Part shown: piece after piece, positions 30,639 through 40,720 of the stretch
How the letters are laid out: every line of letters begins with the position of its first letter
How positions within the stretch are numbered: position 1 is the first letter of the stretch
Assembly (NCBI RefSeq): GCF_010730575.1
Contig: NZ_AP022614.1
Coordinates: 3,162,001 to 3,226,000 of the forward strand
Reading direction: 5' to 3'
Length of the DNA stretch: 64,000 nt
From: Mycobacterium parmense
GTDB lineage: Bacteria; Actinomycetota; Actinomycetes; Mycobacteriales; Mycobacteriaceae
Made by a program: the position numbers and the translations under genes
Notes under the pieces: generated by a model
Databases searched by the model: none
Seen by the model: only the letters and a program-made list of their open reading frames with translations
What the model was told of the DNA's origin: nothing

Positions 30639-33274
30639 TGAATGCACCAGCCCCACCCGTGCTGACTGTCCGTCACGATGGGTCGGAACGCACCTTCGCC
30701 GCTGGTCATGACGTCGTCGTGGGACGTGACCTCCGCGCCGACATGCGCATCACGCATCCCCTGATCTCGCGGGCTCATCTCCTGCTGCGCTTCGAGCAGG
30801 GCAGGTGGCTGGCGATCGACAACGGCTCGCTCAACGGGACTTTCGTCAACGGCCGCCGGGTCCCGGTGGTCGACATCCACGACGGCCAGTGCATCAACAT
30901 CGGGAACCCCGAGGGTCCGCTGCTGCGGTTCGAGGTCGGCCGGCACCGAGGCATGGCGGGCCGCCCGCCCGAGACCGCGTCCATGCGCCTTCCGGCCGCG
31001 GCGGGGCAGGGGTCGGGCACCGCATGGTCGGCGTCTCCCGCCGGCCCGCCCGCGCCGATGCACGGGCGCCCACCGGTCCGCGCCGCCGCGCCGCCGATGC
31101 GGCACCATCCCGGGCCGCCGGGGCCGCACGCGCCGCCGCCCTATCCCCCGCGCCCGGCCGCGCCGCCGCCCGGGCCCGCCGCCCCGCCGCCCAACTTCCA
31201 GCCGCACCCGCCGCTCGCCGCGGCGGGCTCGTCGTACGCTTCGCCGCAGACCCAGATGTCGCCTTCCAGTCCCGCCAAGGCGCCCGAGGTCGGCAACCTG
31301 GCGACGAAGATGATGCACGCGCTGATGCCGTCGTGGACCGGGGGCATACAGAAGCCGTCCGGTGCGGTCACCATCGGCCGCGCCACCGACAACGACATCG
31401 TCATCCAGGACGTCCTGGCCTCGCGCCACCACGCGTTCCTCACGTCGACACCGCTGGGCACCGAGATCCGCGACGCGCGCAGCGTCAACGGAACGTTCGT
31501 CAACGGTGTCCGCGTCGGGTCCGCGGTGCTGACCGAGGGCGACGTGGTCACCATCGGCAACGTCGACCTCGTCTTCACCCGTGACACGCTGGTCCGGCGC
31601 ACCGAGGCGGCGACCCGCACCGGCGGCCTGGAGGTCAACTCCGTCTGCTTCACCGTCGAGCACGGCAAGCAACTGCTCGACCACATCTCGCTGACCGCGC
31701 GGCCCGGAACGCTGACGGCCATCATCGGCGGGTCCGGGGCGGGCAAGACCACGCTGTCGCGGCTGATCGTCGGCTACAACAACCCCACCTCGGGGTCGGT
31801 GACGTTCGAGGGCCACGACATTCACAAGGAATACGCGTCCATGCGCAGCCGGATCGGGATGGTCCCGCAGGACGACGTCGTGCACCGCCAGCTCACCGTC
31901 AACCAGGCCCTCAACTACGCCGCCGAGCTGAGGTTGCCTCCGGACACCAGCAAGGAGGAGCGGGCCCAGGTCGTCGCGCAGGTGCTCGAAGAGCTCGACA
32001 TGACCAAACACGCCGACACCCGCGTCGACAAGCTCTCGGGCGGCCAGCGCAAGCGCGCCTCGGTGGCACTCGAGCTGCTCACGCAGCCCTCGCTCCTGCT
32101 CCTCGACGAGCCGACGTCCGGCCTGGACCCGGCCCTGGACCGCCAGGTCATGCTGATGCTGCGGCAGCTTGCCGACGCCGGCCGCGTGGTGCTCGTGGTC
32201 ACCCACTCGGTGTCCTACCTGGATGTCTGCGACCAGATCCTGCTTGTCGCGCCCGGCGGCAAGACGGCGTTCTGTGGTGCGCCCGACCAGGTCGAGGCCG
32301 CCATGGGCACCCGCAACTGGGCCGACATCTTCGCCAAGGTGGGCGCCGACCCGGACGAGGCGAACCGGCGCTTCAAGGAGCGCAACCAGCAGTCCGAACG
32401 GCCGCCGTCCCCGCAGAGCCCGGCCGACCTGGGCGAGCCGCCGAAGACGGACCTGTGGCGCCAGCTGTCCACGATCGCCCGGCGGCAGGTCCGGCTGGTC
32501 ATCTCCGACCGGGGCTACACCATCTTCCTGGCGGTCCTGCCGTTCCTCATCGGAGCGCTCTCGCTCACGGTGAAGGGACCCAAACCCGGCCTCGGGATCG
32601 CCGACCCGATGGGCCCGGCGCCGACCCAGCCGCAGTACATCATGGTGTTGCTCAACATCGGCGCCGTCTTCATGGGCACCGCGCTGACCATCCGCGACCT
32701 GATCGGCGAGCGCGGCATCTTCCGGCGGGAGCAGGCCGTCGGGCTGTCCACCTCCGCGTATCTGCTGGCGAAGATCGCGGTGTTCTGCGTCTTCGCGACC
32801 GGCCAGGCCGCGGTGGCCACCATCATCGTGGTGCTCGGGAAGGGCGCGCCGACCGAGCCGCCGCCGTTCTTCGGCGACGCCAGCTTCTCGCTGTTCCTCA
32901 CCGTCGCCGCCACGTGCATCGCGTCGGCGATCCTGGGCCTGATGCTGTCGTCCCTGGCCCAATCCAACGAGCAGATCACGCCCATGCTGGTGGTGTCGAT
33001 CATGTCGCAGCTGGTGCTCTCCGGCGGCATGATCCCCGTCTATCAGCGTCTCGGCCTCGAGCAGCTCGCGTGGCTCACTCCCGGTCGCTGGGGCTACGCC
33101 GCGGGCGCGTCGTCGATCAACTTCCCGGCGCTGGTGAAGGTCAAACAGATCCCGACCAACGATCCGCTGTGGCAGCACTCCACCCACATCCTGCTATTCG
33201 ACATGTTCATGCTCGCGGTGCTGTCGCTCGCCTACGGCGGCTTCGTGCGCTGGCACATCCGCCTCAAACGCTGA
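30638..33274 (+). CDS. FHA-domain ABC transporter (Rv1747-like), first of a tandem pair
   Basis: An 878-residue full half-transporter. FHA domain 1 spans about 12-95 (VVGRDLRADM, SLNGTFVNG). A Pro/Ala-rich linker runs to about 225. FHA domain 2 spans about 245-320 (GRATDNDIVIQD, SVNGTFVNGVRV). The ABC ATPase has Walker A G364-T371 (GGSGAGKT), signature LSGGQ 466-470 and Walker B with D490-E491. An ABC-2 membrane domain with about six helices runs from about 625. In M. tuberculosis Rv1747 is phosphorylated by PknF and exports cell-envelope lipids or lipo-oligosaccharides. The FHA domains here should likewise read Thr phosphorylation. No kinase gene is adjacent. Confidence 0.9.
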   Translation: MNAPAPPVLTVRHDGSERTFAAGHDVVVGRDLRADMRITHPLISRAHLLLRFEQGRWLAIDNGSLNGTFVNGRRVPVVDIHDGQCINIGNPEGPLLRFEVGRHRGMAGRPPETASMRLPAAAGQGSGTAWSASPAGPPAPMHGRPPVRAAAPPMRHHPGPPGPHAPPPYPPRPAAPPPGPAAPPPNFQPHPPLAAAGSSYASPQTQMSPSSPAKAPEVGNLATKMMHALMPSWTGGIQKPSGAVTIGRATDNDIVIQDVLASRHHAFLTSTPLGTEIRDARSVNGTFVNGVRVGSAVLTEGDVVTIGNVDLVFTRDTLVRRTEAATRTGGLEVNSVCFTVEHGKQLLDHISLTARPGTLTAIIGGSGAGKTTLSRLIVGYNNPTSGSVTFEGHDIHKEYASMRSRIGMVPQDDVVHRQLTVNQALNYAAELRLPPDTSKEERAQVVAQVLEELDMTKHADTRVDKLSGGQRKRASVALELLTQPSLLLLDEPTSGLDPALDRQVMLMLRQLADAGRVVLVVTHSVSYLDVCDQILLVAPGGKTAFCGAPDQVEAAMGTRNWADIFAKVGADPDEANRRFKERNQQSERPPSPQSPADLGEPPKTDLWRQLSTIARRQVRLVISDRGYTIFLAVLPFLIGALSLTVKGPKPGLGIADPMGPAPTQPQYIMVLLNIGAVFMGTALTIRDLIGERGIFRREQAVGLSTSAYLLAKIAVFCVFATGQAAVATIIVVLGKGAPTEPPPFFGDASFSLFLTVAATCIASAILGLMLSSLAQSNEQITPMLVVSIMSQLVLSGGMIPVYQRLGLEQLAWLTPGRWGYAAGASSINFPALVKVKQIPTNDPLWQHSTHILLFDMFMLAVLSLAYGGFVRWHIRLKR

Positions 33275-33331
33275 CTTGCATTCACAGCAAGCTCCGGTTT
33301 TCGCACCGCCGAAGCAGCCTACGGGCGCATC

Positions 33332-33344
33332 TAGGCTGGTCTGA
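33332..33344 (+). promoter_or_regulatory. Candidate -10 element of a leaderless transcript
   Basis: TAGGCT at 33332-33337 ends 6 bases before ATG 33344, the same layout as upstream of the first FHA-ABC gene. No ribosome-binding site is evident in between. It suggests each paralogue keeps its own promoter. Confidence 0.35.
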
Positions 33345-35950
33345 TGGATCGATCCGCCCTTCCCGTGCTGACGGTCCGGTCCGACCGGTCGGAAGGTCGC
33401 TTCGCCGCGGGCCGCGACGTCGTCGTCGGCAGCGACGTGCGCGCCGACCTGCGGGTGGCGCACCCCCTGATCGCCCGCGCCCACGTGCTGCTGCGCTTCG
33501 ACCAGGGCCGCTGGGTCGCCGTCGACAACAACTCGCTCAACGGCGTCTTCGTCAACGGCCAGCGGGTCCCGGTCGTGAACATCGAAGACGGCCAGACCAT
33601 CAACATCGGCAAGCCCGACGGCCCCCGGGTCACCTTCGAGGTCGGTCATCACGACGGCAACGTGGGCCTGGCTCCGCCGACGGAGTCGATCCCGGTCATC
33701 GCGCCGCCCGGCCCCCCGCGCCCGGTGCGGCCGCAGCCGACCGGTCCCATGCCCGGCCCGGTGGGCCCGCCGGGCACCGGCCGCAGCGCCATGTCGGGCC
33801 CCGTGTCGCGGCCGCAGGCCGTCGCGCCGTCGATCCGCCGCGCCGACACCCAGCGCAGCGCCGCCATCCCGGCGCCCCCGCCGGCCGCCGTCACCGGCGC
33901 CGCGCCGCAGGCCCCGGCTCAGGCACCCGACCACGACCCGCCGACCCAGATCGGGGTGAGCGGCGAGGTCGCGGAGTTCCCGACCATCCGAGTCAAGACC
34001 CTCGGGACCGATTTCGACCGGGAGACACCCGCGGCGGGCGCCGCCTGGATCGGCCGCTCCCTCGAGAACGACATCGTGATCCACGACGTGCTGGCGTCGC
34101 GCCACCACGCGTTCCTGACGCCGACACCGATCGGCACCGAGATCCGCGACGCACACAGCATCAACGGGACTTTCGTCAACGGGATCCGGGTGGGGTCGGC
34201 GCTGCTGGCCGAAGGCGACGTCGTCACCATCGGCAACGTCGACCTGGTCTTCACCGGCGGCGTCCTGGTCCGGCGCCAGGACGTGGCGACGCGCACCGGC
34301 GGCCTGGAGGTGCGCGGCGTCGACTTCGCCGTCGACGGTAAGACCCTGCTGGAACAGATCTCGCTGACCGCCCGGCCCGGCACGCTGACGGCCATCATCG
34401 GCGGCTCCGGCGCCGGTAAGACCACGCTGTCGCGGCTCATCGCCGGGTACGCGACCCCCACCGCCGGCGCGGTCACGTTCGAGGGGCACGACATCCACAC
34501 CGAGTTCGCGTCGTTGCGCACCCGGATCGGGATGGTTCCCCAGGACGACGTCGTGCACCGGCAGCTCACCGTCAACCAGGCGCTCGGATACGCCGCCGAG
34601 CTGCGCCTGCCGCCCGACACCAGCAAAGCCGACCGCGCGCAGGTCGTCGCCCAGGTGCTCGAAGAGCTCGGGCTGACCAAGCACGCCGACACCCGCGTCG
34701 ACAAACTCTCGGGCGGCCAGCGCAAACGCGCGTCGGTCGCGCTCGAGCTGCTCACCGGGCCGTCGCTGCTGATCCTCGACGAGCCGACGTCGGGCCTGGA
34801 CCCGGCGCTGGACCTGCAGGTGATGACCATGCTGCGGCAGCTCGCCGACGCCGGTCGGGTGGTGCTGGTGGTCACCCATTCACTGACCTACCTCGACGTC
34901 TGCGACCAGGTGCTGCTGATGGCGCCCGGCGGCAAGACGGCCTTCCTCGGCCCGCCCGACCAGATCAGCGACGCCATGGGCACCACCAACTGGGCGCACA
35001 TCTTCGCGAAGGTGGGCGCCGACCCCGACGAGGCCAACCGCCGATTCTTGGCCCGCAACAACGAGCCGTCGCCCGCCCAGTCGGCAGCGCCGGCCGAGCT
35101 GGTCGCCCCGGCGCACACCAGCCTGCGCAGGCAGTTCTCGACGATCGCGCGCCGCCAGGTCCGCCTGGTCGTCTCCGACCGCGCCTACTTCGTCTTCCTG
35201 GCGGTATTGCCGTTCGTCATGGGCGCGCTGTCACTGACCGTTCCCGGCACCACCGGCTTCGGCTACGCAGACCCGGCGAGCCCGTCGGCCGACGAGGCCG
35301 GGATGATCCTCACGCTGATCACCCTGGCCGCCGCGTTCATGGGCACCGCGCTGACCATCCGCGACCTCGTCGGCGAGCGGCCCATCTTCCGGCGGGAGCA
35401 GGCGGTCGGCCTGTCCGCCACCGCGTATCTGCTGGCCAAGATCGCCGTGTTCTGTGTGTTCGCCGTGGTCCAGGCGGCGATCGCGACCGCCATCGTGGTG
35501 GCCGGCAAGGGCGCACCGACCCGGCCGGCCGTGCTGCTCGGCCATTCCAGTCTCGCCGCCACCGCGGAGCTGTTCGTCGCGGTCGCGGCCACCTGCGTCG
35601 CCGCGGCGATGCTCGGCCTGGCGCTCTCGGCGCTGGCGCGCTCCAACGAGCAGATCATGCCGCTGCTGGTGGTGTCGCTGATGATGCAGATCGTGCTGTG
35701 CGGCGGGATGGTGCCGGTCACCGACCGCATTGTCCTCGACCAGATCTCCTGGCTGGTGCCGTCGCGCTGGGGATATGCCGCGCAGGCGTCGACGGTCGAC
35801 CTGTGGACGGTGGCGCCCGGTCCGCAGAGCCCCAGGGACAGCCACTTCCAGCACACCGCCGGAACCTGGCTGTTCGACATGGCCATGCTCGCGGTGCTCT
35901 CGGTCTGCTACACCGGCGTCGTCTCGTGGCGCATCCGGCTCAAACGCTAA
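33344..35950 (+). CDS. FHA-domain ABC transporter (Rv1747-like), second of a tandem pair
   Basis: An 868-residue paralogue of the preceding gene with the same layout: FHA 1 (VVGSDVRADL, SLNGVFVNG), a Pro-rich linker, FHA 2 (GRSLENDIVIHD, SINGTFVNGIRV), an ABC ATPase with Walker A at 353-360, LSGGQRKRASVALELL and LILDEPTSGLDP, then an ABC-2 membrane domain with about six helices. The ATPase parts are very similar between the two, while linkers and membrane regions differ, so they may export different substrates or pair as a heterodimer. The gap from the first gene is 69 bp. It converges with mfpA, its stop lying one base from the mfpA stop. Confidence 0.9.
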   Translation: MDRSALPVLTVRSDRSEGRFAAGRDVVVGSDVRADLRVAHPLIARAHVLLRFDQGRWVAVDNNSLNGVFVNGQRVPVVNIEDGQTINIGKPDGPRVTFEVGHHDGNVGLAPPTESIPVIAPPGPPRPVRPQPTGPMPGPVGPPGTGRSAMSGPVSRPQAVAPSIRRADTQRSAAIPAPPPAAVTGAAPQAPAQAPDHDPPTQIGVSGEVAEFPTIRVKTLGTDFDRETPAAGAAWIGRSLENDIVIHDVLASRHHAFLTPTPIGTEIRDAHSINGTFVNGIRVGSALLAEGDVVTIGNVDLVFTGGVLVRRQDVATRTGGLEVRGVDFAVDGKTLLEQISLTARPGTLTAIIGGSGAGKTTLSRLIAGYATPTAGAVTFEGHDIHTEFASLRTRIGMVPQDDVVHRQLTVNQALGYAAELRLPPDTSKADRAQVVAQVLEELGLTKHADTRVDKLSGGQRKRASVALELLTGPSLLILDEPTSGLDPALDLQVMTMLRQLADAGRVVLVVTHSLTYLDVCDQVLLMAPGGKTAFLGPPDQISDAMGTTNWAHIFAKVGADPDEANRRFLARNNEPSPAQSAAPAELVAPAHTSLRRQFSTIARRQVRLVVSDRAYFVFLAVLPFVMGALSLTVPGTTGFGYADPASPSADEAGMILTLITLAAAFMGTALTIRDLVGERPIFRREQAVGLSATAYLLAKIAVFCVFAVVQAAIATAIVVAGKGAPTRPAVLLGHSSLAATAELFVAVAATCVAAAMLGLALSALARSNEQIMPLLVVSLMMQIVLCGGMVPVTDRIVLDQISWLVPSRWGYAAQASTVDLWTVAPGPQSPRDSHFQHTAGTWLFDMAMLAVLSVCYTGVVSWRIRLKR

Positions 35951-35951
35951 A

Positions 35952-36518
35952 TCAGGCGTCCAGCCGCAACCCGTGCGCCGCCGCGAACGCCACGGCCTGG
36001 CCGACATCGACGCGCGCGCCCGTCAGCGAGGCGGTCGTCCACAGCGCCGGGTCGACGGTGGCGCCCCGCAGGTCGGCTCCGTCCAGGCGGGTGCCGGCGG
36101 TCCGCGCGCCGGTGAAGTCGGCGCCGCGCAGCACCGCCTTACGCAGGTCGGTCTCCACCAGGCTGGTCTCCCGCAGCCGGCAGCCGCTCAGGTCGGCGCC
36201 CCGTAGGTCGTTGCCGCCGAGCATCGCCAGCGTGAAATCGACCTCGTCGAACGTCACCGGCCGCAGCCGGCACTGCACGAAGACCGAGCCCAGCATGCTG
36301 CACTGGGCGAAGGTGCTGTGCCACAAGATCGTTCTGGTGAAGCTGCAGTTGCGGAAGGCCGAGCCGCGGTGGCGCGACTCGGCCAGGTTGGCGCCGCGGA
36401 AGTCGCACTCGGTGAACAGCGCGCGCTCGGTGCTCAGGCGGCTGAGGTCCTGCTCGCAGAAGTCGTGGCCGGTGAACTCGCAGGCGATGGCGACCGACCC
36501 GCTGCGTAGATCGGTCAG
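35952..36518 (-). CDS. mfpA: Pentapeptide-repeat protein MfpA
   Basis: About 188 residues built of pentapeptide repeats (for example CDFRGANLAES, ADLSGCRLRETSLVETDLRK), forming a right-handed beta helix that mimics DNA and protects DNA gyrase from fluoroquinolones. It matches Rv3361c from ACEFTGHDF to the C-terminus. No ATG, GTG or TTG lies close upstream in frame. A CTG at 36516-36518 overlaps the TGA of the GTPase gene as CTGA, the place where a coupled start is expected, so CTG is the most likely start. It is the last gene of the conservon operon. Confidence 0.88.
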   Translation of the reverse strand: MTDLRSGSVAIACEFTGHDFCEQDLSRLSTERALFTECDFRGANLAESRHRGSAFRNCSFTRTILWHSTFAQCSMLGSVFVQCRLRPVTFDEVDFTLAMLGGNDLRGADLSGCRLRETSLVETDLRKAVLRGADFTGARTAGTRLDGADLRGATVDPALWTTASLTGARVDVGQAVAFAAAHGLRLDA

Positions 36519-37090
36519 CTCGCGGCCAAGGTCTCTAGCGCGTATTCGCTGACCGCGATCAGCGCGTCGGTGGCCGACCGGCGATTGCGGGCGTCGACGC
36601 TGATCACCGGGATGTGGGCGGCCAGGGTCAGCGCCTCGCGGACTTCCTCGACGGGATACTGCGGCGCGCCGTCGAACTCGTTGACCGCGACCAGAAATGG
36701 CAGGTTGCGGTGCTCGAAGAAGTCGACGGCGGCGAAGCTGTCCTGCAGCCGCCGGCAGTCGACGAGGACGATCGCGCCGATCGCGCCGCGCACCAGGTCG
36801 TCCCACATGAACCAGAACCGGCGCTGCCCGGGCGTGCCGAAAAGGTAGAGCACCAGGTCCTCGTCCAGGGTGATGCGCCCGAAGTCCATCGCGACGGTGG
36901 TGGTGCGCTTGTCCGGAGTGGCCCCGAGGGCGTCGACGCCGGCCGAGGCGTCGGTGAGCATCGCCTCGGTGCGCAACGGCATGATCTCCGAAACCGCCCC
37001 GACGAACGTGGTCTTGCCGGCACCGAATCCGCCCGCGATGACGATCTTCGTCGAGGCGTGGGCGTCACGGTCAGAGTGCTTTAAGGCCAC
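36515..37090 (-). CDS. mfpB: Conservon small GTPase (MfpB)
   Basis: A 191-residue Ras-like GTP-binding protein, equivalent to Rv3362c. The P-loop is GGFGAGKTT (residues about 20-28), the G3-like segment is YLFGTPGQRRFWFMWDD, and the nucleotide-base motif lies in VAVNEFDG. In mycobacteria this protein works with MfpA in gyrase protection. The GTG start overlaps the DUF742 gene by 20 bases, and its stop overlaps the mfpA start. Confidence 0.94.
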   Translation of the reverse strand: MALKHSDRDAHASTKIVIAGGFGAGKTTFVGAVSEIMPLRTEAMLTDASAGVDALGATPDKRTTTVAMDFGRITLDEDLVLYLFGTPGQRRFWFMWDDLVRGAIGAIVLVDCRRLQDSFAAVDFFEHRNLPFLVAVNEFDGAPQYPVEEVREALTLAAHIPVISVDARNRRSATDALIAVSEYALETLAAS

Positions 37091-37457
37091 GCAGCGTCCT
37101 TCCTATCAACTCGTGGCGCTCATCTCGGGTCGAACGCTCGGTCAAAGTCCTGTGCACCCGAAGGTAGCCGGACAGGACGAGATCGCCGATCAGGACGCGC
37201 GCGACGCCGATCGGCAAGTTCAGCCGGGCCGCGATCTCCGCGACCGAGGGGCTCGCGGAGCCCTGCCCACACAGCCTGATGATCCTGCCTCGCTCGTCGC
37301 CGGCCGACCACCGGTGGGCCAGCCCGGCCTGCAACGCCTGGATCGGGGCTTCCAGCGGGAGTTCGACGTCGGTGCCGGTCCGGCCGGCCGTCAAGGTGTA
37401 CGGGCGGACCAGGTTCGCCTCATGTCGTGTCGGCTCGCCGGCCTCGGGACTGTCCAT
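37071..37457 (-). CDS. Conservon DUF742 protein
   Basis: A 128-residue DUF742 protein (Rv3363c equivalent; CvnC type) with the typical LVRPYTLTAGRT near the N-terminus and a winged-helix-like part (SVAEIAARLNLPIGVARVLIGDLVLSGYLRVH). It is thought to be a partner in the membrane-associated complex of sensor kinase, Roadblock protein and GTPase. It lies 9 bases after the Roadblock gene and overlaps the GTPase gene by 20 bases. Confidence 0.92.
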   Translation of the reverse strand: MDSPEAGEPTRHEANLVRPYTLTAGRTGTDVELPLEAPIQALQAGLAHRWSAGDERGRIIRLCGQGSASPSVAEIAARLNLPIGVARVLIGDLVLSGYLRVHRTLTERSTRDERHELIGRTLRGLKAL

Positions 37458-37466
37458 GGCGGCTCA

Positions 37467-37862
37467 CTAGACGCTTGAGCGGCGGGTGGACTGCACGACG
37501 CCGCCCACGCGTTCGACGAGGATGGCCATCTCGTAGCCGATCTGACCGATGTCGCACGACGTCGCGGCAAGCGTGGCCAGGTGCGAGCCGTCGCCGACCC
37601 GCATCAGCAACAGGTAGCCGTTCTGCATCTCCACCACGGACTGCAGCACCTGGCCGCCGTCGAACAGCTGCGCCGCTCCGGTCGCGAGGCTGGCCAGCCC
37701 CGACGCCACCGCGGCCAGCTGGTCGGCGCGGTCCCGGGGCAGGTGCTCGCTGGCCGCGATCGGCAGGCCGTCGACGGACACCAGCAGCGCGTGTGCCACG
37801 CCGGGGACCTCGCGGGCGAACCGGGTCACCAGCCAGTCCAGTGAGTTTTCGGGCGACGTCAT
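37467..37862 (-). CDS. Roadblock/LC7-domain protein (conservon B)
   Basis: A 131-residue Roadblock/LC7 fold protein, equivalent to Rv3364c. It has the family pattern [32 protein letters not shown] (split by helix and strand), then a Gly-rich ending. Such proteins regulate the small GTPase of the same operon. M. tuberculosis Rv3364c has also been reported to be secreted and to bind cathepsin G. The ATG overlaps the kinase stop (ATGA). Confidence 0.93.
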   Translation of the reverse strand: MTSPENSLDWLVTRFAREVPGVAHALLVSVDGLPIAASEHLPRDRADQLAAVASGLASLATGAAQLFDGGQVLQSVVEMQNGYLLLMRVGDGSHLATLAATSCDIGQIGYEMAILVERVGGVVQSTRRSSV

Positions 37863-40720
37863 TCCTGATCGGGCCCCCGGCTCGCGTCTCGGGCGTGGGA
37901 CCGTCCGGAATGCACGCCGCCGAAGTGGCTGCTGAAGGAGGCCCGAACCGCTTCCGGGTCACGCACCAGGGCCGCGTGCTGCTCGCCGGCCGGTGCGGAT
38001 TCGCCGTTGGCGCTCTGCTCGGAGGGCTCGCCGGGTCCCTGCCCCGCGGCGGTCGCGCCGTTGCCCCCGCCGGGCACCAGCCGGGCGCCGGGCGTGCGCA
38101 CCGGCAGCCCGTGGTCGGCCGTGCGCGCCTCGACGGGCTTGTCCTCGGCCTCGGCGGCCAGCGTCCAGCCGCGGTCCCACACCGTCTGCCAGTCGAGGTC
38201 CGGGCTGTTGGCCAGTGCCTGCGGGTCGCCGAGCATCTCCGAGAGCATCCTGCGGTAGATGACGTCGTCGTCGGCCGGTGCCGTGGTCGCGGGCCCGGGG
38301 GCGGGCTCGGCCGCCGCCGGGGGTGCGGTGTCGGGCTGGCCGGCGGCCTGCCGGGAACGCGCGGCGAAGAACGCCGACGTGTCCATGGGTGACCGGGCCG
38401 CCGGGGCGGCCGGGGTGGGCACCGGCTGGGGCGGCGCGGGTGGCTGCGGCGGCGTCCCCGGCTGGGGCGGCGACTCCTTCTCCCACCAGGGCGTCGGCAG
38501 CTCGCGACGGTGGCGGCGGGGTAGTCCCTGGGCGGGTGGCGCGGGGACATCGGTGATTCCGCTGGAACCGGGATTCCGGCGCGGCAGCAGCGTGACCGGC
38601 GGCCCGTCGACGGCCCCGTTCGCCGGCTGGAGTGTGCCGGCGTGCCTTCCGGCGGCTTCCCCGGCGCTCTCGGCGGCCTCTGCACCGGCGTCCGGCGCGG
38701 CGATCGCGCTGGCGAGCTTGGTGCTGGGCGACGACACCGGGCGAATGTGGTGCCGGCGGCCGGGCGGCTCGGCCGGCCGGCCGGCCGGGTCACCCGCACC
38801 CGCGAGGATCGTCGGCGCCAGGTAGATCTCGGCGGTGGTGCCCGAACCCTCCTCGTTGGCGGCCGGGCCGCGCAGCCCCACCCGGATGCCGTACCGGGCG
38901 GCGATGCGGCCGACCACGAAAAGCCCCATGTGGCGGGCGTTGTCGGGCGTGGGGTCGGGGCTGGCTTCGCCGCCGGCCTGCAGCCGCATGTTCGCCATCC
39001 GCCGGTCGGCCTCGTTCATGCCCAGCCCCGAGTCGGCGATCCGCACCACCGCTCCCCCGTCGCTGCTCGCCGCCGCCGACACCCGCACCGGCGTCGCCGG
39101 CGGGGAGTAGCGCAGGGCGTTGTCGATCAGCTCGGCGAAAAGGTGGATGGCGCCGCCGGACGCCGCGCCGATCAGGCTGCTGTCCGGCAGCCGGGCGACT
39201 TCGACGCGGCGGTAGTCCTCGACCTCGGAGACGGCGGCGTTGATGACCGTCGACAGCGGCACCGGCTCACGCTGATCGCGCGCCAGCTGGGCGCCGGCCA
39301 GCACCAGCAGGTTGGCGCTGTTGCGGCGCAGCCGGGCCGCCAGGTGGTCCAACCGGAACAAGCTGTCGAGCCGTTCAGGATCCTCCTCGTCGCGCTCCAG
39401 CCTGTCGATGAGCGACAGCTGCTGGTCGACCAGGGAACGGCTGCGCCGCGACATCGTCTCGAACATGTCGTTGACCAGCAGCCGCAACCGCGCCTCGTCG
39501 CCGGCGAGCAGCAGGGCCTGGGTGTGGAGTTCGTCGACGGCGTGGGCGACCTGGCCGATCTCCTCGGTGGTGTGCACCGGCAGCGGCGCCGGGGTCGGCT
39601 CGGTGCCACCGGCCTTCACCCGGGCGATCTCCTCCTCGAGGTCGGTGTGGGCGACCTTGAGCGCGCCGTCGCGCAACACTCGCAGCGGGCGGACCAGAGC
39701 CCGCGCCACCAACAGCACGACGATCAGGGCCACCGCCATGGCGGCCAGCACCAGGGCGGTGTCCAGGATGGCGGCGCGGCGCTTGTCGGACGCCTCGGAA
39801 TGCACGGCCTTCGTCACCGCGGCCAAGGCGTCGCTGATGACCTGCTCGGCGATCCCGTCGGTGGCCTCGATGGACTGCAGCAGCGCGGGGTTGTCGACGA
39901 GCACCGCGGACGGATCGGACATGATCGCCATCCGCGTCACCATCTGCTGTTGCAACGTCCGGGCGTCGGCCGAACCGGCGCCGAGCACCCCGCTCATCCC
40001 GAACAACGTGGACGGCTCGGTGCCGGCCAGCGTGATCATCGACGTCCGCAACTGGGGCTCGGGGAGGTCGGCCCCGCGGGTCACCAGGACCTTCTGCATC
40101 GCCATCTGGCCGCGGGCCCCCACGGCCCGGCTCAGCCCTTGGACCTGCGTGCGGATCCGTTCGTTGTCCACCTGCACCGAGGCGTTGATGACGTCTTCGG
40201 CCGTCAGCAGCAGCGGCGCATAGGTGGTCACCCGGTCCCGCAAACCGATGCTGCTGTCGGCGATCTTGTCCACCAGAGCCTGGCCGCCGCTCAGCAGCGT
40301 GCCAACCCCCGCCCGCACCTCGGGCGAGACGTCGGTGTCCGACATCCGCGCCTGCAGCTCGTAGCGGCGCGCGTCATAGTTCTTCTTCGCCCCCTCCACG
40401 TCGCGTCCGGTCGCGCTCGCCAGCAGAGCGACGTCCAACGCCGACATGTACTTGGTGATCGCCGGCAGCACGTCGGCGCGCGCAGCGGCGAGCTTCAGAC
40501 CGCTGGACTTGGCCATCGCGGCCTCTATTCGCAGCGCCCCGAAAACGGTCGCCAAAACGAGCGGCACCAGCACGATTGCCAGAACTTTGTACACGACGGG
40601 CCAGTTGCTCAGCGACCAGGCGGGCGGGCGTTTGACCGGGGCGGGGGCGGTGGGGGGCCGCTGCGGGGAATCGGACGGTTCCGCCTGGGCCGGTTGGCCC
40701 GGGCGGGCGAACATGGTCAC
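37859..40720 (-). CDS. Conservon sensor histidine kinase
   Basis: A 953-residue membrane kinase, equivalent to Rv3365c. After a Pro-rich N-terminus comes helix 1 ([17 protein letters not shown], about 42-60). An extracytoplasmic nitrate/nitrite-sensor-like domain follows, then helix 2 ([20 protein letters not shown], near 325), a HAMP-like linker, a dimerisation region with [14 protein letters not shown], and the HATPase domain ([29 protein letters not shown]). A long Pro-rich C-tail follows. GTG 40720 gives the N-terminus MTMFARP as in M. tuberculosis; ATG 40714 is an alternative. It heads the five-gene operon ending in mfpA. Its signal is unknown, and no classic response regulator is nearby. 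Confidence 0.92.
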   Translation of the reverse strand: MTMFARPGQPAQAEPSDSPQRPPTAPAPVKRPPAWSLSNWPVVYKVLAIVLVPLVLATVFGALRIEAAMAKSSGLKLAAARADVLPAITKYMSALDVALLASATGRDVEGAKKNYDARRYELQARMSDTDVSPEVRAGVGTLLSGGQALVDKIADSSIGLRDRVTTYAPLLLTAEDVINASVQVDNERIRTQVQGLSRAVGARGQMAMQKVLVTRGADLPEPQLRTSMITLAGTEPSTLFGMSGVLGAGSADARTLQQQMVTRMAIMSDPSAVLVDNPALLQSIEATDGIAEQVISDALAAVTKAVHSEASDKRRAAILDTALVLAAMAVALIVVLLVARALVRPLRVLRDGALKVAHTDLEEEIARVKAGGTEPTPAPLPVHTTEEIGQVAHAVDELHTQALLLAGDEARLRLLVNDMFETMSRRSRSLVDQQLSLIDRLERDEEDPERLDSLFRLDHLAARLRRNSANLLVLAGAQLARDQREPVPLSTVINAAVSEVEDYRRVEVARLPDSSLIGAASGGAIHLFAELIDNALRYSPPATPVRVSAAASSDGGAVVRIADSGLGMNEADRRMANMRLQAGGEASPDPTPDNARHMGLFVVGRIAARYGIRVGLRGPAANEEGSGTTAEIYLAPTILAGAGDPAGRPAEPPGRRHHIRPVSSPSTKLASAIAAPDAGAEAAESAGEAAGRHAGTLQPANGAVDGPPVTLLPRRNPGSSGITDVPAPPAQGLPRRHRRELPTPWWEKESPPQPGTPPQPPAPPQPVPTPAAPAARSPMDTSAFFAARSRQAAGQPDTAPPAAAEPAPGPATTAPADDDVIYRRMLSEMLGDPQALANSPDLDWQTVWDRGWTLAAEAEDKPVEARTADHGLPVRTPGARLVPGGGNGATAAGQGPGEPSEQSANGESAPAGEQHAALVRDPEAVRASFSSHFGGVHSGRSHARDASRGPDQE

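Noticed and set aside
30599..33187. Long minus-strand reading frame opposite the first FHA-ABC gene
   Set aside because: It is rich in Arg, Gly, Asp and His with no recognisable domain, while the + strand encodes clear FHA and ABC motifs.
36492..36494. Start of mfpA at the ATC close to the conserved CEF
   Set aside because: ATC starts are extremely rare, while the CTG 24 bases upstream forms a four-base overlap with the preceding stop.
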